The notes: generated by a model from the letters alone, not told the origin. Counted from the stretch's first letter, positions 1-9,301 are shown. The stretch is 64,000 bases of DNA from an uncultured Gammaproteobacteria bacterium (GCA_943788005.1 CALSOP010000001.1:435001-499000), one strand, 5' to 3'. Made by a program: numbers and translations.

Positions 1-417
1 CTTATTTGGATCAGCCCCCTGAGTAAACAATAAATCAACAAGCTCAACACTCCCGCGAGAAGCCGCAAGCATTAGTGGCGTCATGCCACCAATTACTTTA
101 TTTATATATACCTTATCAATTTGATATAGCTGTTCTGCTATTTCTTCATATGTACCTTTGGAAACGAGCTCATGAAGGTTGATGTGTTGAGCAGATGTCT
201 GAGTTTCTACAGGGGTGTTTGCATCTCCTGAAGAGTCTGTGTCAGTTATGACCTGAACTGACTCTTGATAAGTGGATACGTAATAATAAGAAATGAAGAT
301 AACTATTAGTATAAGAACAGAAAAAAGAGGCAACTTGCTTTGAGGATACCGCTCGATAATGAAGTCATCATCTACGGCAAATTTCTCACTTATTATTTCT
401 TCATCATCTTTTGACAT
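1..417 (-). CDS. membrane-anchored ankyrin-repeat protein (partial)
   Basis: Reading leftward from an ATG at 417, 139 codons stay open and run off the window edge, so the C-terminus is missing. Residues 1-28 are acidic and probably cytoplasmic. Residues about 29-47 form one hydrophobic transmembrane helix. A Ser/Thr-rich linker follows, and from about residue 109 an ankyrin repeat is clear (GGMTPLMLAASRG, then ELVDLLFTQGADPNK). Ankyrin repeats mediate protein-protein contacts, and the topology suggests they lie on the periplasmic side. The partner and function are unknown. It lies upstream of tyrS on the same strand (gap 40 bases). Confidence 0.75.
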   Translation of the reverse strand, partial: MSKDDEEIISEKFAVDDDFIIERYPQSKLPLFSVLILIVIFISYYYVSTYQESVQVITDTDSSGDANTPVETQTSAQHINLHELVSKGTYEEIAEQLYQIDKVYINKVIGGMTPLMLAASRGSVELVDLLFTQGADPNK

Positions 418-457
418 TGAGAAACCTCTCTGCCGCGACTATTTAGATAGTAGAATA

Positions 458-1663
458 TTATTCGTTGTTTAGCGTCACTCGTGCAAACTTTCTCTTTCCG
501 ACTTGCAGTACCGCTGAAAAACCCGCTTTCAACACTTGCTTACTAACTTCTACACGCTCTCCATCAATTTTTACTGCACCTTGTTTAATCATCCGATGCG
601 CATCTGATGTGCTATTGACGAGCCCAGTCTCTTTCAAAACGTTAGCTATAGCCATCCCATCTATAGTCACATTGATATCTACCTCAGGCATATCATCGGG
701 TATGGCATTATTACTAAATCGATTTATAAAATCAGCTTGCGCCGCTTCTGCAGCCTTTGCATCATGAAAACGAGTAATAATTTCTTCTGCTAGCAGAAAT
801 TTTATGTCTCTTGGGTTCTCACCTTCATCTATTTTTTGTTTGAATCCATTTATCTCGTCTAATGACCTAAAACTCAATAATTCAAAGTAGCGCCACATCA
901 AATCATCTGAAACCGACATGATCTTGCCAAACATCTCATTAGCTGGTTCATCGATACCGATATAATTGCCTAACGATTTGGACATTTTTTGTACTCCATC
1001 CAAACCTTCCAATATTGGCATTGTTAGAACTACTTGTGGAGCTTTACCATGCGTTTCCTGGAGTTGCCGGCCTACGAGCAAATTAAATTTTTGATCCGTG
1101 CCGCCCAATTCAACATCTGCATCCAAGGCAACAGAATCATATCCCTGTACAAGTGGGTATAGAAATTCATGAATCGCTATTGACTGATTCGATTTATAGC
1201 GTTTATTAAAGTCATCACGCTCGAGCATGCGTGCAACTGTATAGTTCGATGCCAACCTGATTATGTCTGCTGCGCCCATCTTGTCCATCCAGCTAGAATT
1301 GAACGCCACTTCCGTCTCGTCTGGATCAAGAATCTTAAATATTTGTTGTTGGTATGTTTCTGAGTTTTCCTTAATTTGCTCGCGTGTAAGCGGCGGCCTT
1401 GTTGCACTTTTGCCCGAAGGATCACCTATCATGCCGGTAAAATCGCCAATCAGAAAAACCACCTTATGACCAAGTTGTTGAAATTGTCGCAGTTTATTGA
1501 TGAGCACGGTGTGACCAAGATGCAGATCCGGAGCTGTAGGATCAAAACCGGCCTTGATCCGAAGTGGCTTTCCGGTTTCTAATTTCTTCTTAAGTTCAGC
1601 TTCAACGAGGATTTCATCAGCGCCTCGGGCTATCAAATCCATCGCTTCTTGTACCTTTATCAT
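458..1663 (-). CDS. tyrS: tyrosyl-tRNA synthetase
   Basis: Cytosolic class I aminoacyl-tRNA synthetase that charges tRNA-Tyr with tyrosine using ATP. The 401-residue product carries the HIGH-type motif HLGH (residues 48-51), the KMSKS loop (226-230) and a C-terminal S4-type RNA-binding region (about 335-395, containing the [14 protein letters not shown] segment). Length and motif layout fit the TyrRS branch common in Pseudomonas-like gammaproteobacteria. It is divergent from the M23 peptidase gene, an arrangement conserved in many gammaproteobacteria. No disruption is seen. Confidence 0.97.
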   Translation of the reverse strand: MIKVQEAMDLIARGADEILVEAELKKKLETGKPLRIKAGFDPTAPDLHLGHTVLINKLRQFQQLGHKVVFLIGDFTGMIGDPSGKSATRPPLTREQIKENSETYQQQIFKILDPDETEVAFNSSWMDKMGAADIIRLASNYTVARMLERDDFNKRYKSNQSIAIHEFLYPLVQGYDSVALDADVELGGTDQKFNLLVGRQLQETHGKAPQVVLTMPILEGLDGVQKMSKSLGNYIGIDEPANEMFGKIMSVSDDLMWRYFELLSFRSLDEINGFKQKIDEGENPRDIKFLLAEEIITRFHDAKAAEAAQADFINRFSNNAIPDDMPEVDINVTIDGMAIANVLKETGLVNSTSDAHRMIKQGAVKIDGERVEVSKQVLKAGFSAVLQVGKRKFARVTLNNE

Positions 1664-1738
1664 ACGTTCCTCAGTGTCATTTCAAAACGCGCGTAGCTTA
1701 TCATGCCATTAACTGCTACGCAGTGGACAATTCAATCA

Positions 1739-1767
1739 TTGACGAGTGTAATTTCAAAAGTTATTGT
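1739..1767 (+). promoter_or_regulatory. putative sigma70 promoter for the M23 peptidase gene
   Basis: TTGACG (1739-1744, five of six consensus bases) and TATTGT (1762-1767) are separated by exactly 17 bases. They lie in the divergent tyrS/peptidase gap, and a start near 1775 would give a short leader before the GTG at 1793. Inferred from sequence only. Confidence 0.5.
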
Positions 1768-1792
1768 AACGAAAATTAACTCAGGATAAACG

Positions 1793-3331
1793 GTGACTTA
1801 CAGAGTCTATATAATGAAGGACTATAAGACTGGGGCAGTAACGTCACATGTGCGCTCGCATCGGTCTTGGCTTATTTCTCTGTCTGGCATCAGCCTGGTT
1901 TTAATATCGGCTTGGCTATTCTTAAGTACACCTGAAAATAATTCCTCAGATAGCTTGGCTAGCGACATCCCGAAAGTCGATATTCCAGCGATTCAGGAAG
2001 AATCTGCTATCGAATATACCGCTGAACCCGTAAGGCTTGATACACCAAATTTGATAGAAGAAATCACGGTTAACGATTCTGAGTTTGGTGATGTTACTGA
2101 AATAACAACTCATGTAATAGAACCTGATTCTGAAATGCTAGTTGAAGATAAACCTTCATCTGAATCTATTGAACAACAAACAAATAAATCATTACAGCGT
2201 GTTACTGTAAAAACAGGGGATAGTTTAGCTTTGATATTTTCAAGGCTGGGGTTAAGCCCAAGATCACTCTATAACATTATGTCTCTGGGTAAAGAGGTCT
2301 CAAGGTTAAAGAAACTACGTCCCGGACAAATATTAAATTTTCATATTGATGAAAATGAATTAGACAAACTTGAGTATGAGGTCAGCCTGACTAACAGTCT
2401 CTTGATTACAAAACAAGAAGGCAAGTTTCAAGCCGAGTTAATACACGAAGAACTTGAACCGCTTGTGAAACATGCCAAAGCTGTCATAAATGATTCTCTC
2501 TTCCTCTCAGGTAAACGTGCCGGTTTATCAGATAAATTGATTATGCAATTGGTCTCTATCTATGGCTGGGATATCGACTTCGCTCTTGATATTCGTGAAG
2601 GCGATTCATTTACGCTTATTTATGAAGAACAATATAAAGATGGAGTAAAGGTTGCTGACGGGCCAATCATAGCTGCTGAATTTATAAATCGTGGCACACC
2701 ATTAAGAGCCATTCGCTATACTCACGAAGATGGCCGTCATGATTATTATGCTGAAAACGGCGATGCCATGCGTAAGGCTTTCCTTAGAACTCCGGTTGAG
2801 TTAGCTAGAATCAGTTCACGGTTTAATTTAAAAAGAAAACATCCCATTCTGAACAAAATAAGGGCGCATAAAGGTGTTGATTATGCGGCCTCTACCGGCA
2901 CACCAATTAGAGCAACGGGCGATGGTACTGTTGCCTTGGCCGGTAGAAAAGGCGGTTATGGCCGAACTATCGTATTAAAACATGGCGGAAAATACAGCAC
3001 TCTTTATGCACACCTGCATAAATATGCTCGAGGCGTTAGAACAGGCAAACGGGTAAAACAAGGTCAAGTTATTGGCTACGTTGGAAAGAGTGGATTGGCC
3101 ACAGGACCACACCTGCATTATGAATTTAGAGTTAATGGCGTCCATCGAAACCCACTTACTGTCAAATTACCTAAAGTAGAATCGATTAATAAAAAAGCGC
3201 TACCCGAGTTTCTACAAACGATAAACCCCATGATTGCAGAGTTGGATCGACTAACAGGGAAACGCGCCCTTGCCTCTCAGCAAGCTGAAGAGTCTTCCAA
3301 GCAGTTAAGTGCCGTAATGGAAGACGGTTAA
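1793..3331 (+). CDS. M23-family murein DD-endopeptidase (MepM-like)
   Basis: Envelope peptidoglycan hydrolase that cleaves cross-links so the sacculus can grow. The 512-residue product has one N-terminal membrane anchor (about 26-44), an acidic linker, an OapA/LysM-like region (about 135-185, including TVKTGDSLALIFSRLGLSP) and a C-terminal LytM/M23 domain. The zinc ligands are visible: H359 and D363 (HKGVD) and H440/H442 (HLH). The start is a GTG, chosen because AGGA at 1783-1786 is well spaced before it; an in-frame ATG at 1814 has no comparable ribosome site. It is followed by anmK after 44 bases, pairing wall cleavage with muropeptide recycling. Confidence 0.9.
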   Translation: MTYRVYIMKDYKTGAVTSHVRSHRSWLISLSGISLVLISAWLFLSTPENNSSDSLASDIPKVDIPAIQEESAIEYTAEPVRLDTPNLIEEITVNDSEFGDVTEITTHVIEPDSEMLVEDKPSSESIEQQTNKSLQRVTVKTGDSLALIFSRLGLSPRSLYNIMSLGKEVSRLKKLRPGQILNFHIDENELDKLEYEVSLTNSLLITKQEGKFQAELIHEELEPLVKHAKAVINDSLFLSGKRAGLSDKLIMQLVSIYGWDIDFALDIREGDSFTLIYEEQYKDGVKVADGPIIAAEFINRGTPLRAIRYTHEDGRHDYYAENGDAMRKAFLRTPVELARISSRFNLKRKHPILNKIRAHKGVDYAASTGTPIRATGDGTVALAGRKGGYGRTIVLKHGGKYSTLYAHLHKYARGVRTGKRVKQGQVIGYVGKSGLATGPHLHYEFRVNGVHRNPLTVKLPKVESINKKALPEFLQTINPMIAELDRLTGKRALASQQAEESSKQLSAVMEDG

Positions 3332-3375
3332 CATCAATCACTCCATCCCATTGAAAGCAAGTCCATAAGGTCATC

Positions 3376-4464
3376 ATGTACTACATAGGACTCATGTCTG
3401 GTACCAGCATGGATGCAATAGATGCCGCACTGGTTGAGTTTGATGATAAGGCTTGTCTAAAGTTTTATCGTGAATACCCGATCGAAAACTCACTAAGACA
3501 TCAGATTAGGTTAATTAACGAAAAAAGTGAACTAGGCCATATTGCTGACCTTGATCATGAGTTAGGTCACCTATTTGCAACTGCTGTAAATAATTTATTA
3601 AAAGAAACTGAAATAAACCCAGAAGAAGTCATTGCCATTGGTAGTCACGGACAGACCATATTACATAAACCAGATGCTACACATAAAACATCACTACAGA
3701 TTTCAGACCCTAATGTCATAAGCGCTGAAACGCGAATTACGACTGTTGCAGACTTCCGCAGGATGGACATGGCGCATGGCGGACAAGGTGCGCCTCTAGC
3801 AAGTGCCTTCCATCAATATCAATTTCAACAAAAGAATAAATGCATCGTCATCCTCAATATCGGCGGCATAGCAAATATCACATTACTCTCAAATAATGAG
3901 GTTGTCGGCTTTGATACTGGTCCAGGCAACGCATTGCTTGATGACTGGATCCAACAAAACAAAAATAAAGAATATGATAGGGATGGTGAATGGGCAAAAA
4001 CAGGCAAAACAAATGAAAACTTATTAACATTATTGCTGAGTGATAATTACTTTTCATTGTCTGCGCCCAAAAGTAGTGGGCGCGAATATTTCAATATGAA
4101 TTGGCTAAATACATATTTAAGTGAAATTGATGAAAGCATTAGCGCTGAAGACGTTCAGGCAACATTAGTTCAGCTGAGCGCGAGAACTATCAGTGATGCT
4201 ATTAGACATTCAGCGAAGCAGATTGATGAAGTGCTAGTCTGCGGTGGTGGCGCTAATAACTTACTATTAATGGCGACTTTAAATGCTCTATTAATCGACA
4301 CATCGTTAGCAACAACTGAAAAATATGGACTAAGTCCGAATTGTATTGAAGCTGTGACCTTTGCCTGGCTCGCAAAACAACGTATCGAAAATAAGACAGC
4401 AAATTTACCGAGTGTAACAGGAGCTACAAAGGCCGTACTGCTTGGAGGGGTTTATTCCGCTTAG
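3376..4464 (+). CDS. anmK: anhydro-N-acetylmuramic acid kinase
   Basis: Phosphorylates and hydrolyses 1,6-anhydro-MurNAc to MurNAc-6-phosphate in the cytosolic murein-recycling pathway. The 362-residue protein begins with the family signature GLMSGTSMDAIDAAL and keeps the ATPase-fold motifs GSHGQT, NIGGIAN, GFDTGPGN and VCGGGANN. Length matches the family. AAGG lies a few bases upstream of the ATG. It is downstream of the M23 peptidase on the same strand and converges on erpA. Confidence 0.96.
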   Translation: MYYIGLMSGTSMDAIDAALVEFDDKACLKFYREYPIENSLRHQIRLINEKSELGHIADLDHELGHLFATAVNNLLKETEINPEEVIAIGSHGQTILHKPDATHKTSLQISDPNVISAETRITTVADFRRMDMAHGGQGAPLASAFHQYQFQQKNKCIVILNIGGIANITLLSNNEVVGFDTGPGNALLDDWIQQNKNKEYDRDGEWAKTGKTNENLLTLLLSDNYFSLSAPKSSGREYFNMNWLNTYLSEIDESISAEDVQATLVQLSARTISDAIRHSAKQIDEVLVCGGGANNLLLMATLNALLIDTSLATTEKYGLSPNCIEAVTFAWLAKQRIENKTANLPSVTGATKAVLLGGVYSA

Positions 4465-4486
4465 TGAGGCTTAAAGATCTGCGCGG

Positions 4487-4840
4487 TCAAACTGAAAAGG
4501 ATGATCCACAACCGCAGGTCGTTTCTGCATTAGGATTACGAATAACGAACTGCGCGCCTTCCATACCTTCAGAATAGTCTATTTCTGCCCCAGTTAAATA
4601 TTGAAAACTCATAGGATCAACCAACAACTTAACACCTTCATTTTCAACAATGGTATCACCTTCACCCACTTCCTCATCGAAGGTAAACCCATATTGGAAT
4701 CCGGAACAACCACCACCAGAGATAAAAACACGTAGCTTTAATTCCTCATTACCTTCTTCTTCGATGAGCTCTTTAACCTTGCTGGCTGCTGCCTCACTAA
4801 ACACGAGTGGGCTAGGCATTACTTCTTCAACTGAACTCAT
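4487..4840 (-). CDS. erpA: iron-sulfur cluster insertion protein ErpA
   Basis: A-type carrier that hands Fe-S clusters to target proteins. The 117-residue protein has the HesB/IscA fold signature and the three invariant cysteines: C45 (GGGCSGF) and C109/C111 (CGCGSSF near the C-terminus). It is the first gene left of the convergent anmK and lies 27 bases downstream of the bactofilin gene on the minus strand, a conserved gammaproteobacterial arrangement. Confidence 0.95.
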   Translation of the reverse strand: MSSVEEVMPSPLVFSEAAASKVKELIEEEGNEELKLRVFISGGGCSGFQYGFTFDEEVGEGDTIVENEGVKLLVDPMSFQYLTGAEIDYSEGMEGAQFVIRNPNAETTCGCGSSFSV

Positions 4841-4867
4841 AATTTTTTCTTCCGATTAATATTTATA

Positions 4868-5284
4868 TTATTCACTCGCTTCGAGTGGTTCACCATGACC
4901 TATGGCTAATGGTGATTCTGATGGCTCGAGTGAGTGGACCAGTTTGCCATTCACCTCAGCACCTATCGCCATCTCTATTAGATTATAGTACACATTACCT
5001 GTGACTCTTGCCTTAGAAGCAAGTTCAACGTGCTCACTGCCATGAACATCTCCAATGACGACACCGTTTAAAACAACATATGGAACACTGACTTCACCTT
5101 CAATTGTGCCGCATTCACTGAGTGACAGCATAGAACGTCCATCATTTTCAGCGATGACATTACCTTTAATGGTGCCATCAACATGTAATCCACCAGTAAA
5201 CCGGATATCACCTTGTATTTCACTGTGTTGGCCAACCAGTGTGTCGATACGTGTCGCCTTACGTTTTTTTCGATTACCGAGCAT
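4868..5284 (-). CDS. bactofilin family cytoskeletal protein
   Basis: A 138-residue protein whose core is a run of short beta-helix repeats (GDIRFTGGLHVDGTIKGNV and following), typical of bactofilins (DUF583), which polymerise into filaments that position wall enzymes or other machinery. The N-terminus is basic and unstructured (RKKRKATR) and the C-terminus acidic. It lies 10 bases after the coiled-coil DUF6776 gene, probably in one operon with erpA. The role here is inferred from the family. Confidence 0.88.
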   Translation of the reverse strand: MLGNRKKRKATRIDTLVGQHSEIQGDIRFTGGLHVDGTIKGNVIAENDGRSMLSLSECGTIEGEVSVPYVVLNGVVIGDVHGSEHVELASKARVTGNVYYNLIEMAIGAEVNGKLVHSLEPSESPLAIGHGEPLEASE

Positions 5285-5294
5285 GCTTTACTCC

Positions 5295-6008
5295 TCAACC
5301 TGTTTTAGCAGGCCATTCAAATACTCTTTTTACGGTTGCTTTTTTTGCACCTTTTTGTCGCAAATCAACCACCACTCGTAATGGCTTGAATCCCTCAGGG
5401 AAGTTTAGATTACCCTCAATTCGTTCAAAGTTCTTAAATTTTATTTCAGGATCAAGTTTACTACCTGCAATCACTTTATCGAGTGATAATACCTGAGTTC
5501 CCGCTTCATTCATTCCTTCAATTGACATATCCATTGCCACTTCGATAACTTTATCACTTTTTGCTACATTGGTTAATACAAGCTTGAAATGGTACAGGTT
5601 TTTTCGACCTGTCGCTTCAACATGAAATCCTTGTATATTAAGTCCCTTTGAGTCAGTTGTAGCCGACATAATGCCTTCATAAAACTCTAGCTCGCCCTTA
5701 AGGCTGTATACTTGATCCTGTAGAGCCTTAATATCATTTTGCAATCTAGCAGCAGCCTGATTATCAATTTGAGTAGATCGCTCAAGTATGACGACCTGTT
5801 CTCGCAATTGCTTATTTTCGATGTCAAGACTCTGATTCACATCCCAAAGCAAACGAGAGTCTTCACTCTCCGTTAACTGGCTTTTAATAAAATGCCAATG
5901 GTTCGCATCCAATAAGAACCATATCAGTACAGAAATCGCGGCACTAAACAATACGATAACAAGTATAATTTCGAACGGTCGGTGCTTTTTTACAACTAGC
6001 TTAGACAT
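5295..6008 (-). CDS. DUF6776-like membrane protein with coiled coil
   Basis: A 237-residue protein with a basic N-terminus, one transmembrane helix (about 12-33), a long predicted coiled coil (about 60-110, heptad-like, e.g. ENKQLREQVVILERS) and a beta-rich C-terminal domain. This organisation matches the conserved gammaproteobacterial family found beside bactofilin and argC; the family name is from memory and function is unknown. A single-pass coiled-coil protein next to a bactofilin could link the filament to the inner membrane, but that is inference. Confidence 0.7.
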   Translation of the reverse strand: MSKLVVKKHRPFEIILVIVLFSAAISVLIWFLLDANHWHFIKSQLTESEDSRLLWDVNQSLDIENKQLREQVVILERSTQIDNQAAARLQNDIKALQDQVYSLKGELEFYEGIMSATTDSKGLNIQGFHVEATGRKNLYHFKLVLTNVAKSDKVIEVAMDMSIEGMNEAGTQVLSLDKVIAGSKLDPEIKFKNFERIEGNLNFPEGFKPLRVVVDLRQKGAKKATVKRVFEWPAKTG

Positions 6009-6019
6009 AATATATCTGC

Positions 6020-7057
6020 CTAGGGCTTCAGGCCCGGCGTGGCCAAGCCCGTACTTTCATCCAAACCCAGCATAATATTCATATTCTGAATTGCCTGACC
6101 GGCAGCGCCTTTCACTAAGTTATCAATCACCGACAAGATTACCGTAGGTTGAGACTTGTCTTTACCCGGATGAATAGCAATCCTGCATGAGTTTGTTGCT
6201 CTGACCGATGCGGTATCAGGGTGAGAGCCTTGAGGCATCACATCAACAAATTTTTCCTGTGCATAATAGGCAGCATAGTGCTCTTGCAACTCCTCAGCAT
6301 TATCAATTGACTTCACATAAACTGTGGCAAAAATGCCTCGGTTCATTGGGACCAAATGAGGCACGAAGGTCAAATTTACTTCAAGCTCTGTTTGAACATT
6401 ATTTAGTGTTTGTAAAATTTCAGGCAAGTGTCTGTGGCCTGAAGCACTATACGCCTTGAAAGATTCTGAGACCTCAGAAAATTGAGTCGCAAGCGCCGCC
6501 TTCCTCCCAGCACCACTCACTCCTGATTTAGCGTCAGCAATAATATCAGCTACGTTGATTAAACCCTTTTCAACTGCGGGTAATAACGCTAGTGTGATTG
6601 CAGTAGGATAACAACCTGGATTGGCTATCAGACTAGCGTCTTTTATTTTTTGTCTATTTAATTCTGGTAATCCATATACCGCTTCGCTTAGTAAATCTGG
6701 GCACGCATGTTTTACCTGGTACCAGTGTTCCCATAACGCTGGATTAGAAATCCTAAAATCTGCCGAAAGGTCAATAACCTTACAACCTTGATCAAGTAGT
6801 TCCGGCACATGGTGCATCGCTGTTGCATGGGGTGTCGCAAAAAAAACAAAATCACATGACTTGAGTTGTTCGCTATCATGGCCAGCAAATTCGAGATCGA
6901 CATGCGCGCGCAAGTTTGGAAAAACATCCTGAACTGCGCTGCCTTTTTCAGAGTTTGAAGTGGCAACTGCTAACTCAACGGCTTTATGCTTTGATAACAA
7001 CCGGAGTAATTCGATTCCTGTATAGCCTGTTGCGCCTACAACACCAACCTTGATCAT
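6020..7057 (-). CDS. argC: N-acetyl-gamma-glutamyl-phosphate reductase
   Basis: Third step of arginine biosynthesis: NADPH-dependent reduction of N-acetyl-glutamyl-phosphate to the semialdehyde. The 345-residue protein has the nucleotide-binding GATGYTGIELLRLL at residues 8-21 and the catalytic cysteine C149 in ANPGCYPTA. Full length for the family. The ATG at 7057 follows AAGGGAAAG. It is the first gene of the minus-strand argC/DUF6776/bactofilin/erpA run. A terminator-bearing RNA lies about 180 bases upstream on the same strand and might act on it. Confidence 0.97.
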   Translation of the reverse strand: MIKVGVVGATGYTGIELLRLLSKHKAVELAVATSNSEKGSAVQDVFPNLRAHVDLEFAGHDSEQLKSCDFVFFATPHATAMHHVPELLDQGCKVIDLSADFRISNPALWEHWYQVKHACPDLLSEAVYGLPELNRQKIKDASLIANPGCYPTAITLALLPAVEKGLINVADIIADAKSGVSGAGRKAALATQFSEVSESFKAYSASGHRHLPEILQTLNNVQTELEVNLTFVPHLVPMNRGIFATVYVKSIDNAEELQEHYAAYYAQEKFVDVMPQGSHPDTASVRATNSCRIAIHPGKDKSQPTVILSVIDNLVKGAAGQAIQNMNIMLGLDESTGLATPGLKP

Positions 7058-7236
7058 TTCTTTCCCTTAAATTACTTTAATAAAGTTTTTAATTTTACAG
7101 AATAAAACTGCTTGAGTATCGTGGTTTTACTGACTAAACGTAGAAAGGAAAATAGTATATGCCGCCGCTTCAAACTCCTTAGCAACTGACACAATTGTTG
7201 CTCTTTCCCAAAAGTCCACAAAGCCATACACATAAA

Positions 7237-7259
7237 TTAAAAAAGCGGCCGAAGCCGCT
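7237..7259 (-). terminator. intrinsic terminator with UUCG tetraloop
   Basis: On the minus strand AGCGGC-TTCG-GCCGCT forms a six-pair GC-rich stem closed by a UUCG tetraloop (7259-7244), followed at once by a run of Ts (7243-7239). On the plus strand no T-run follows the stem, so the orientation is clear. Confidence 0.8.
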
Positions 7260-7316
7260 GTGAATTCGATTTTTATTATTATTTTAATGAATTATCTGCA
7301 TAAATCAGTTAATTCG
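7237..7316 (-). ncRNA. candidate small RNA or attenuator upstream of argC
   Basis: In a 456-base gap without a gene, the minus strand carries TTGACA (7346-7351, perfect -35), a 17-base spacer and a weak -10 (TAACCT, 7323-7328). About 80 bases later there is a strong intrinsic terminator ending at 7237. No reading frame of note lies between. The length and parts fit a small RNA, or a leader that attenuates transcription into argC. It does not match any RNA family I know. Boundaries are estimates. Confidence 0.4.
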
Positions 7317-7519
7317 AATATGAGGTTAATGCCAGAATAAAATACTGTCAAGCGATCAATTAACCGTAAAATAATACTCTTTGAACGATCTATACCTCTT
7401 CCTGTCTTAATTTAAGTGTTTGTTTTTATTTACTTATATGCATTTCATGCACAGTGTGATTGCGATCCCGTAAAAATACGGTATGTTGTTAATAATACGA
7501 TAAGTGAGAATATTTGTTT

Positions 7520-8161
7520 ATGGATACAGTTCAATATATAGCTCTTAGTATGGGCGCAGCTTGGGCAAGCGGCATTAATCTTTACGCGGCAGTTTTAATG
7601 CTGGGTTATCTAGGCAGCACCGGTAATATTGATTTACCGCCAGAAATGATGGTGGTCACCGACCCTCTAGTAATGTCCGCTGCGGGACTCATGTATTGTG
7701 TCGAATTTTTTGCTGATAAAACTCCCGGGGTTGATACTGCTTGGGACAGCCTACACACTTTTATCCGCATCCCGCTCGGCGCAGTTTTAGCGATGAGTGC
7801 CTTAGGTGAAATGACACCTGCTGTAGAACTAGCAGCATTTCTCGCCGGGGGTAGCTTAACAGCAGCAACTCATGCGACTAAAGCGGGGAGTCGCGTCATA
7901 ATTAATTCGTCTCCTGAACCAGTAAGTAATTGGATCACTTCTCTAGGTGAAGACTTCTTAGTCATTACTGGTATCTGGGCGGCACTAACACACCCATTGG
8001 TTTTTGTTGTATTTCTAATCCTCTTTATCATATTGATGATATGGTTATTACCTAAAATTTGGCGAGGTATCAAACGTATTTTTTCGACACTAAAAGACTT
8101 CATTAAAGGAAATAAAGGTACCCCGATACTAGAATCATCAATTGAACCGCCGAATGATTAG
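7520..8161 (+). CDS. DUF4126 family membrane protein
   Basis: Hydrophobic protein of about 213 residues with several membrane segments. The N-terminal stretch (ALSMGAAWASGINLYAAV) and the central GVDTAWDSLHTFIRIPLGA are typical of DUF4126, whose function is unknown. I place the start at the ATG at 7520; a TTG at 7514 is the alternative two codons upstream. It is followed after 3 bases by the thioredoxin-like gene and then hemJ, so the three probably form an operon. The 77-residue minus-strand frame inside it is a shadow. Confidence 0.8.
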   Translation: MDTVQYIALSMGAAWASGINLYAAVLMLGYLGSTGNIDLPPEMMVVTDPLVMSAAGLMYCVEFFADKTPGVDTAWDSLHTFIRIPLGAVLAMSALGEMTPAVELAAFLAGGSLTAATHATKAGSRVIINSSPEPVSNWITSLGEDFLVITGIWAALTHPLVFVVFLILFIILMIWLLPKIWRGIKRIFSTLKDFIKGNKGTPILESSIEPPND

Positions 8162-8164
8162 TTT

Positions 8165-8686
8165 ATGAAAACCAAATTAGTACTATCGATAGCGACTCTA
8201 GTTATTATCGCACTATCTGTCTTTGGTTTTTTTATCTTGCCGCAAAGTCTGGATAAAGTACCTGATATCAGTTTAAATTTTATTGATGGTCGAAAGATCG
8301 AATTTAATTCCCTCAGAGGCAAACCTTTACTAGTTACATTTTGGTCGACGACTTGCTCAACTTGTATAAAAGAAATGCCTCATCTGGCAAAACTTTATCA
8401 GCAACTTAACAAAGACGGTTTAGAAATAATCGGTATTGCTATGCCATACGATCCGCCGAACCGTGTACTAGAACTAACTGAAAGTAGATCGATACCTTAT
8501 CCGATTGCTCTTGATATTGAGGGCGTCGCTTCGAAAGCATTTGGAAATATCAATGCGACACCGACAAGCTTTTTGATTGATTCTCTTGGAAATATAATTC
8601 AACAAAAGACTGGTGAAATGAACATAGATCAACTCCGGATCAAGATTAAAAAATTGCTAAAAACACCACCGACAACAATTTCATGA
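8165..8686 (+). CDS. TlpA-like membrane-anchored thioredoxin
   Basis: A 173-residue protein with an N-terminal signal anchor (about 4-25) and a periplasmic TlpA/AhpC-TSA thioredoxin fold. The active site is C64-S-T-C67 after VTFWS, and TPTSFLID supplies the cis-proline loop. Such proteins reduce disulfides in the periplasm, often for cytochrome c or haem maturation. It sits between DUF4126 and hemJ with 3- and 12-base gaps, so a link to haem metabolism is plausible but inferred. Confidence 0.88.
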   Translation: MKTKLVLSIATLVIIALSVFGFFILPQSLDKVPDISLNFIDGRKIEFNSLRGKPLLVTFWSTTCSTCIKEMPHLAKLYQQLNKDGLEIIGIAMPYDPPNRVLELTESRSIPYPIALDIEGVASKAFGNINATPTSFLIDSLGNIIQQKTGEMNIDQLRIKIKKLLKTPPTTIS

Positions 8687-8698
8687 TTAGATATATAA

Positions 8699-9124
8699 AT
8701 GCTCTGGTTTAAAGCCTTACATCTGATATTCATGGTGACCTGGTTTGCCGGGTTGTTCTATCTACCGAGATTATATGTATATCATGCAATGAGTAATGAT
8801 CAGATCAGTATCGATCGATTTAAAATCATGGAGCGGAAATTATTCTACGGGATTACAACCCCTGGCGCCTTACTGACCATTATTTTTGGTATATCTACTT
8901 TACTAAGCAATGGTTTGTCTGCGTATAGCGGCCAGATGTGGCTGATCATTAAATATGGCTTGATCCTTCTTTTAATTGTTTATCATATTTACTGCTGGTT
9001 TTTATTGCAAGATTTTAAAAATGACCGTAATCACCACACGCATGTATGGTACCGCTGGTTTAATGAAATTCCCGTATTAATATTAATTGCTATTATTATT
9101 CTTGCTGTTGTTAGACCATTCTGA
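8699..9124 (+). CDS. hemJ: HemJ-type protoporphyrinogen IX oxidase
   Basis: A 141-residue inner-membrane protein with about four helices, belonging to the UPF0093/HemJ family, which oxidises protoporphyrinogen IX to protoporphyrin IX in bacteria lacking HemG or HemY. Visible family features are the N-terminal WFKALHLIFMVTWFAGLFY with conserved His8, the YLPRLYVYH segment, and YGITTPGA. Two other haem genes, hemL and hemB, are in the window. It converges on the rubredoxin gene. Confidence rests on these motifs and length. Confidence 0.88.
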   Translation: MLWFKALHLIFMVTWFAGLFYLPRLYVYHAMSNDQISIDRFKIMERKLFYGITTPGALLTIIFGISTLLSNGLSAYSGQMWLIIKYGLILLLIVYHIYCWFLLQDFKNDRNHHTHVWYRWFNEIPVLILIAIIILAVVRPF

Positions 9125-9136
9125 AATTAAAAATCA

Positions 9137-9301
9137 TTAAACTTCTATCATCTCAAAATCTTCTTTTCTGGCACCGCACTCAGGGCACACCCAGTTCGGA
9201 GGAACATCTTCCCACTTGGTGCCGGGGGCAATATCATCTTCAGGCCAACCCTTTGCTTCATCATAAATATAGCCACATATAACACACATATATTGTTTCA
9301 T
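9137..9301 (-). CDS. rubredoxin
   Basis: A 54-residue reading frame starting [20 protein letters not shown]. The iron-binding cysteines are in two CxxC pairs, C6/C9 and C39/C42 (VCPECGA), and the proline/tryptophan-rich middle ([10 protein letters not shown]) is standard for rubredoxin, a small cytosolic one-electron carrier. It is convergent with hemJ and divergent from thiD, a neighbourhood seen in many gammaproteobacteria. No disruption. Confidence 0.95.
   Translation of the reverse strand: MKQYMCVICGYIYDEAKGWPEDDIAPGTKWEDVPPNWVCPECGARKEDFEMIEV

Noticed and set aside
7072-7233. A 53-codon minus-strand frame (MCMALWTFGKEQ...) just after the 7237 terminator and before argC
   Set aside because: No ribosome binding site, starts directly after the terminator T-run, low-complexity basic tail, no recognisable family.
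7261-7316. TGAAT/ATTCG half-sites that could be ArgR boxes upstream of argC
   Set aside because: Spacing and symmetry do not fit the 18-base ArgR palindrome; AT-rich sequence gives such half-sites by chance.
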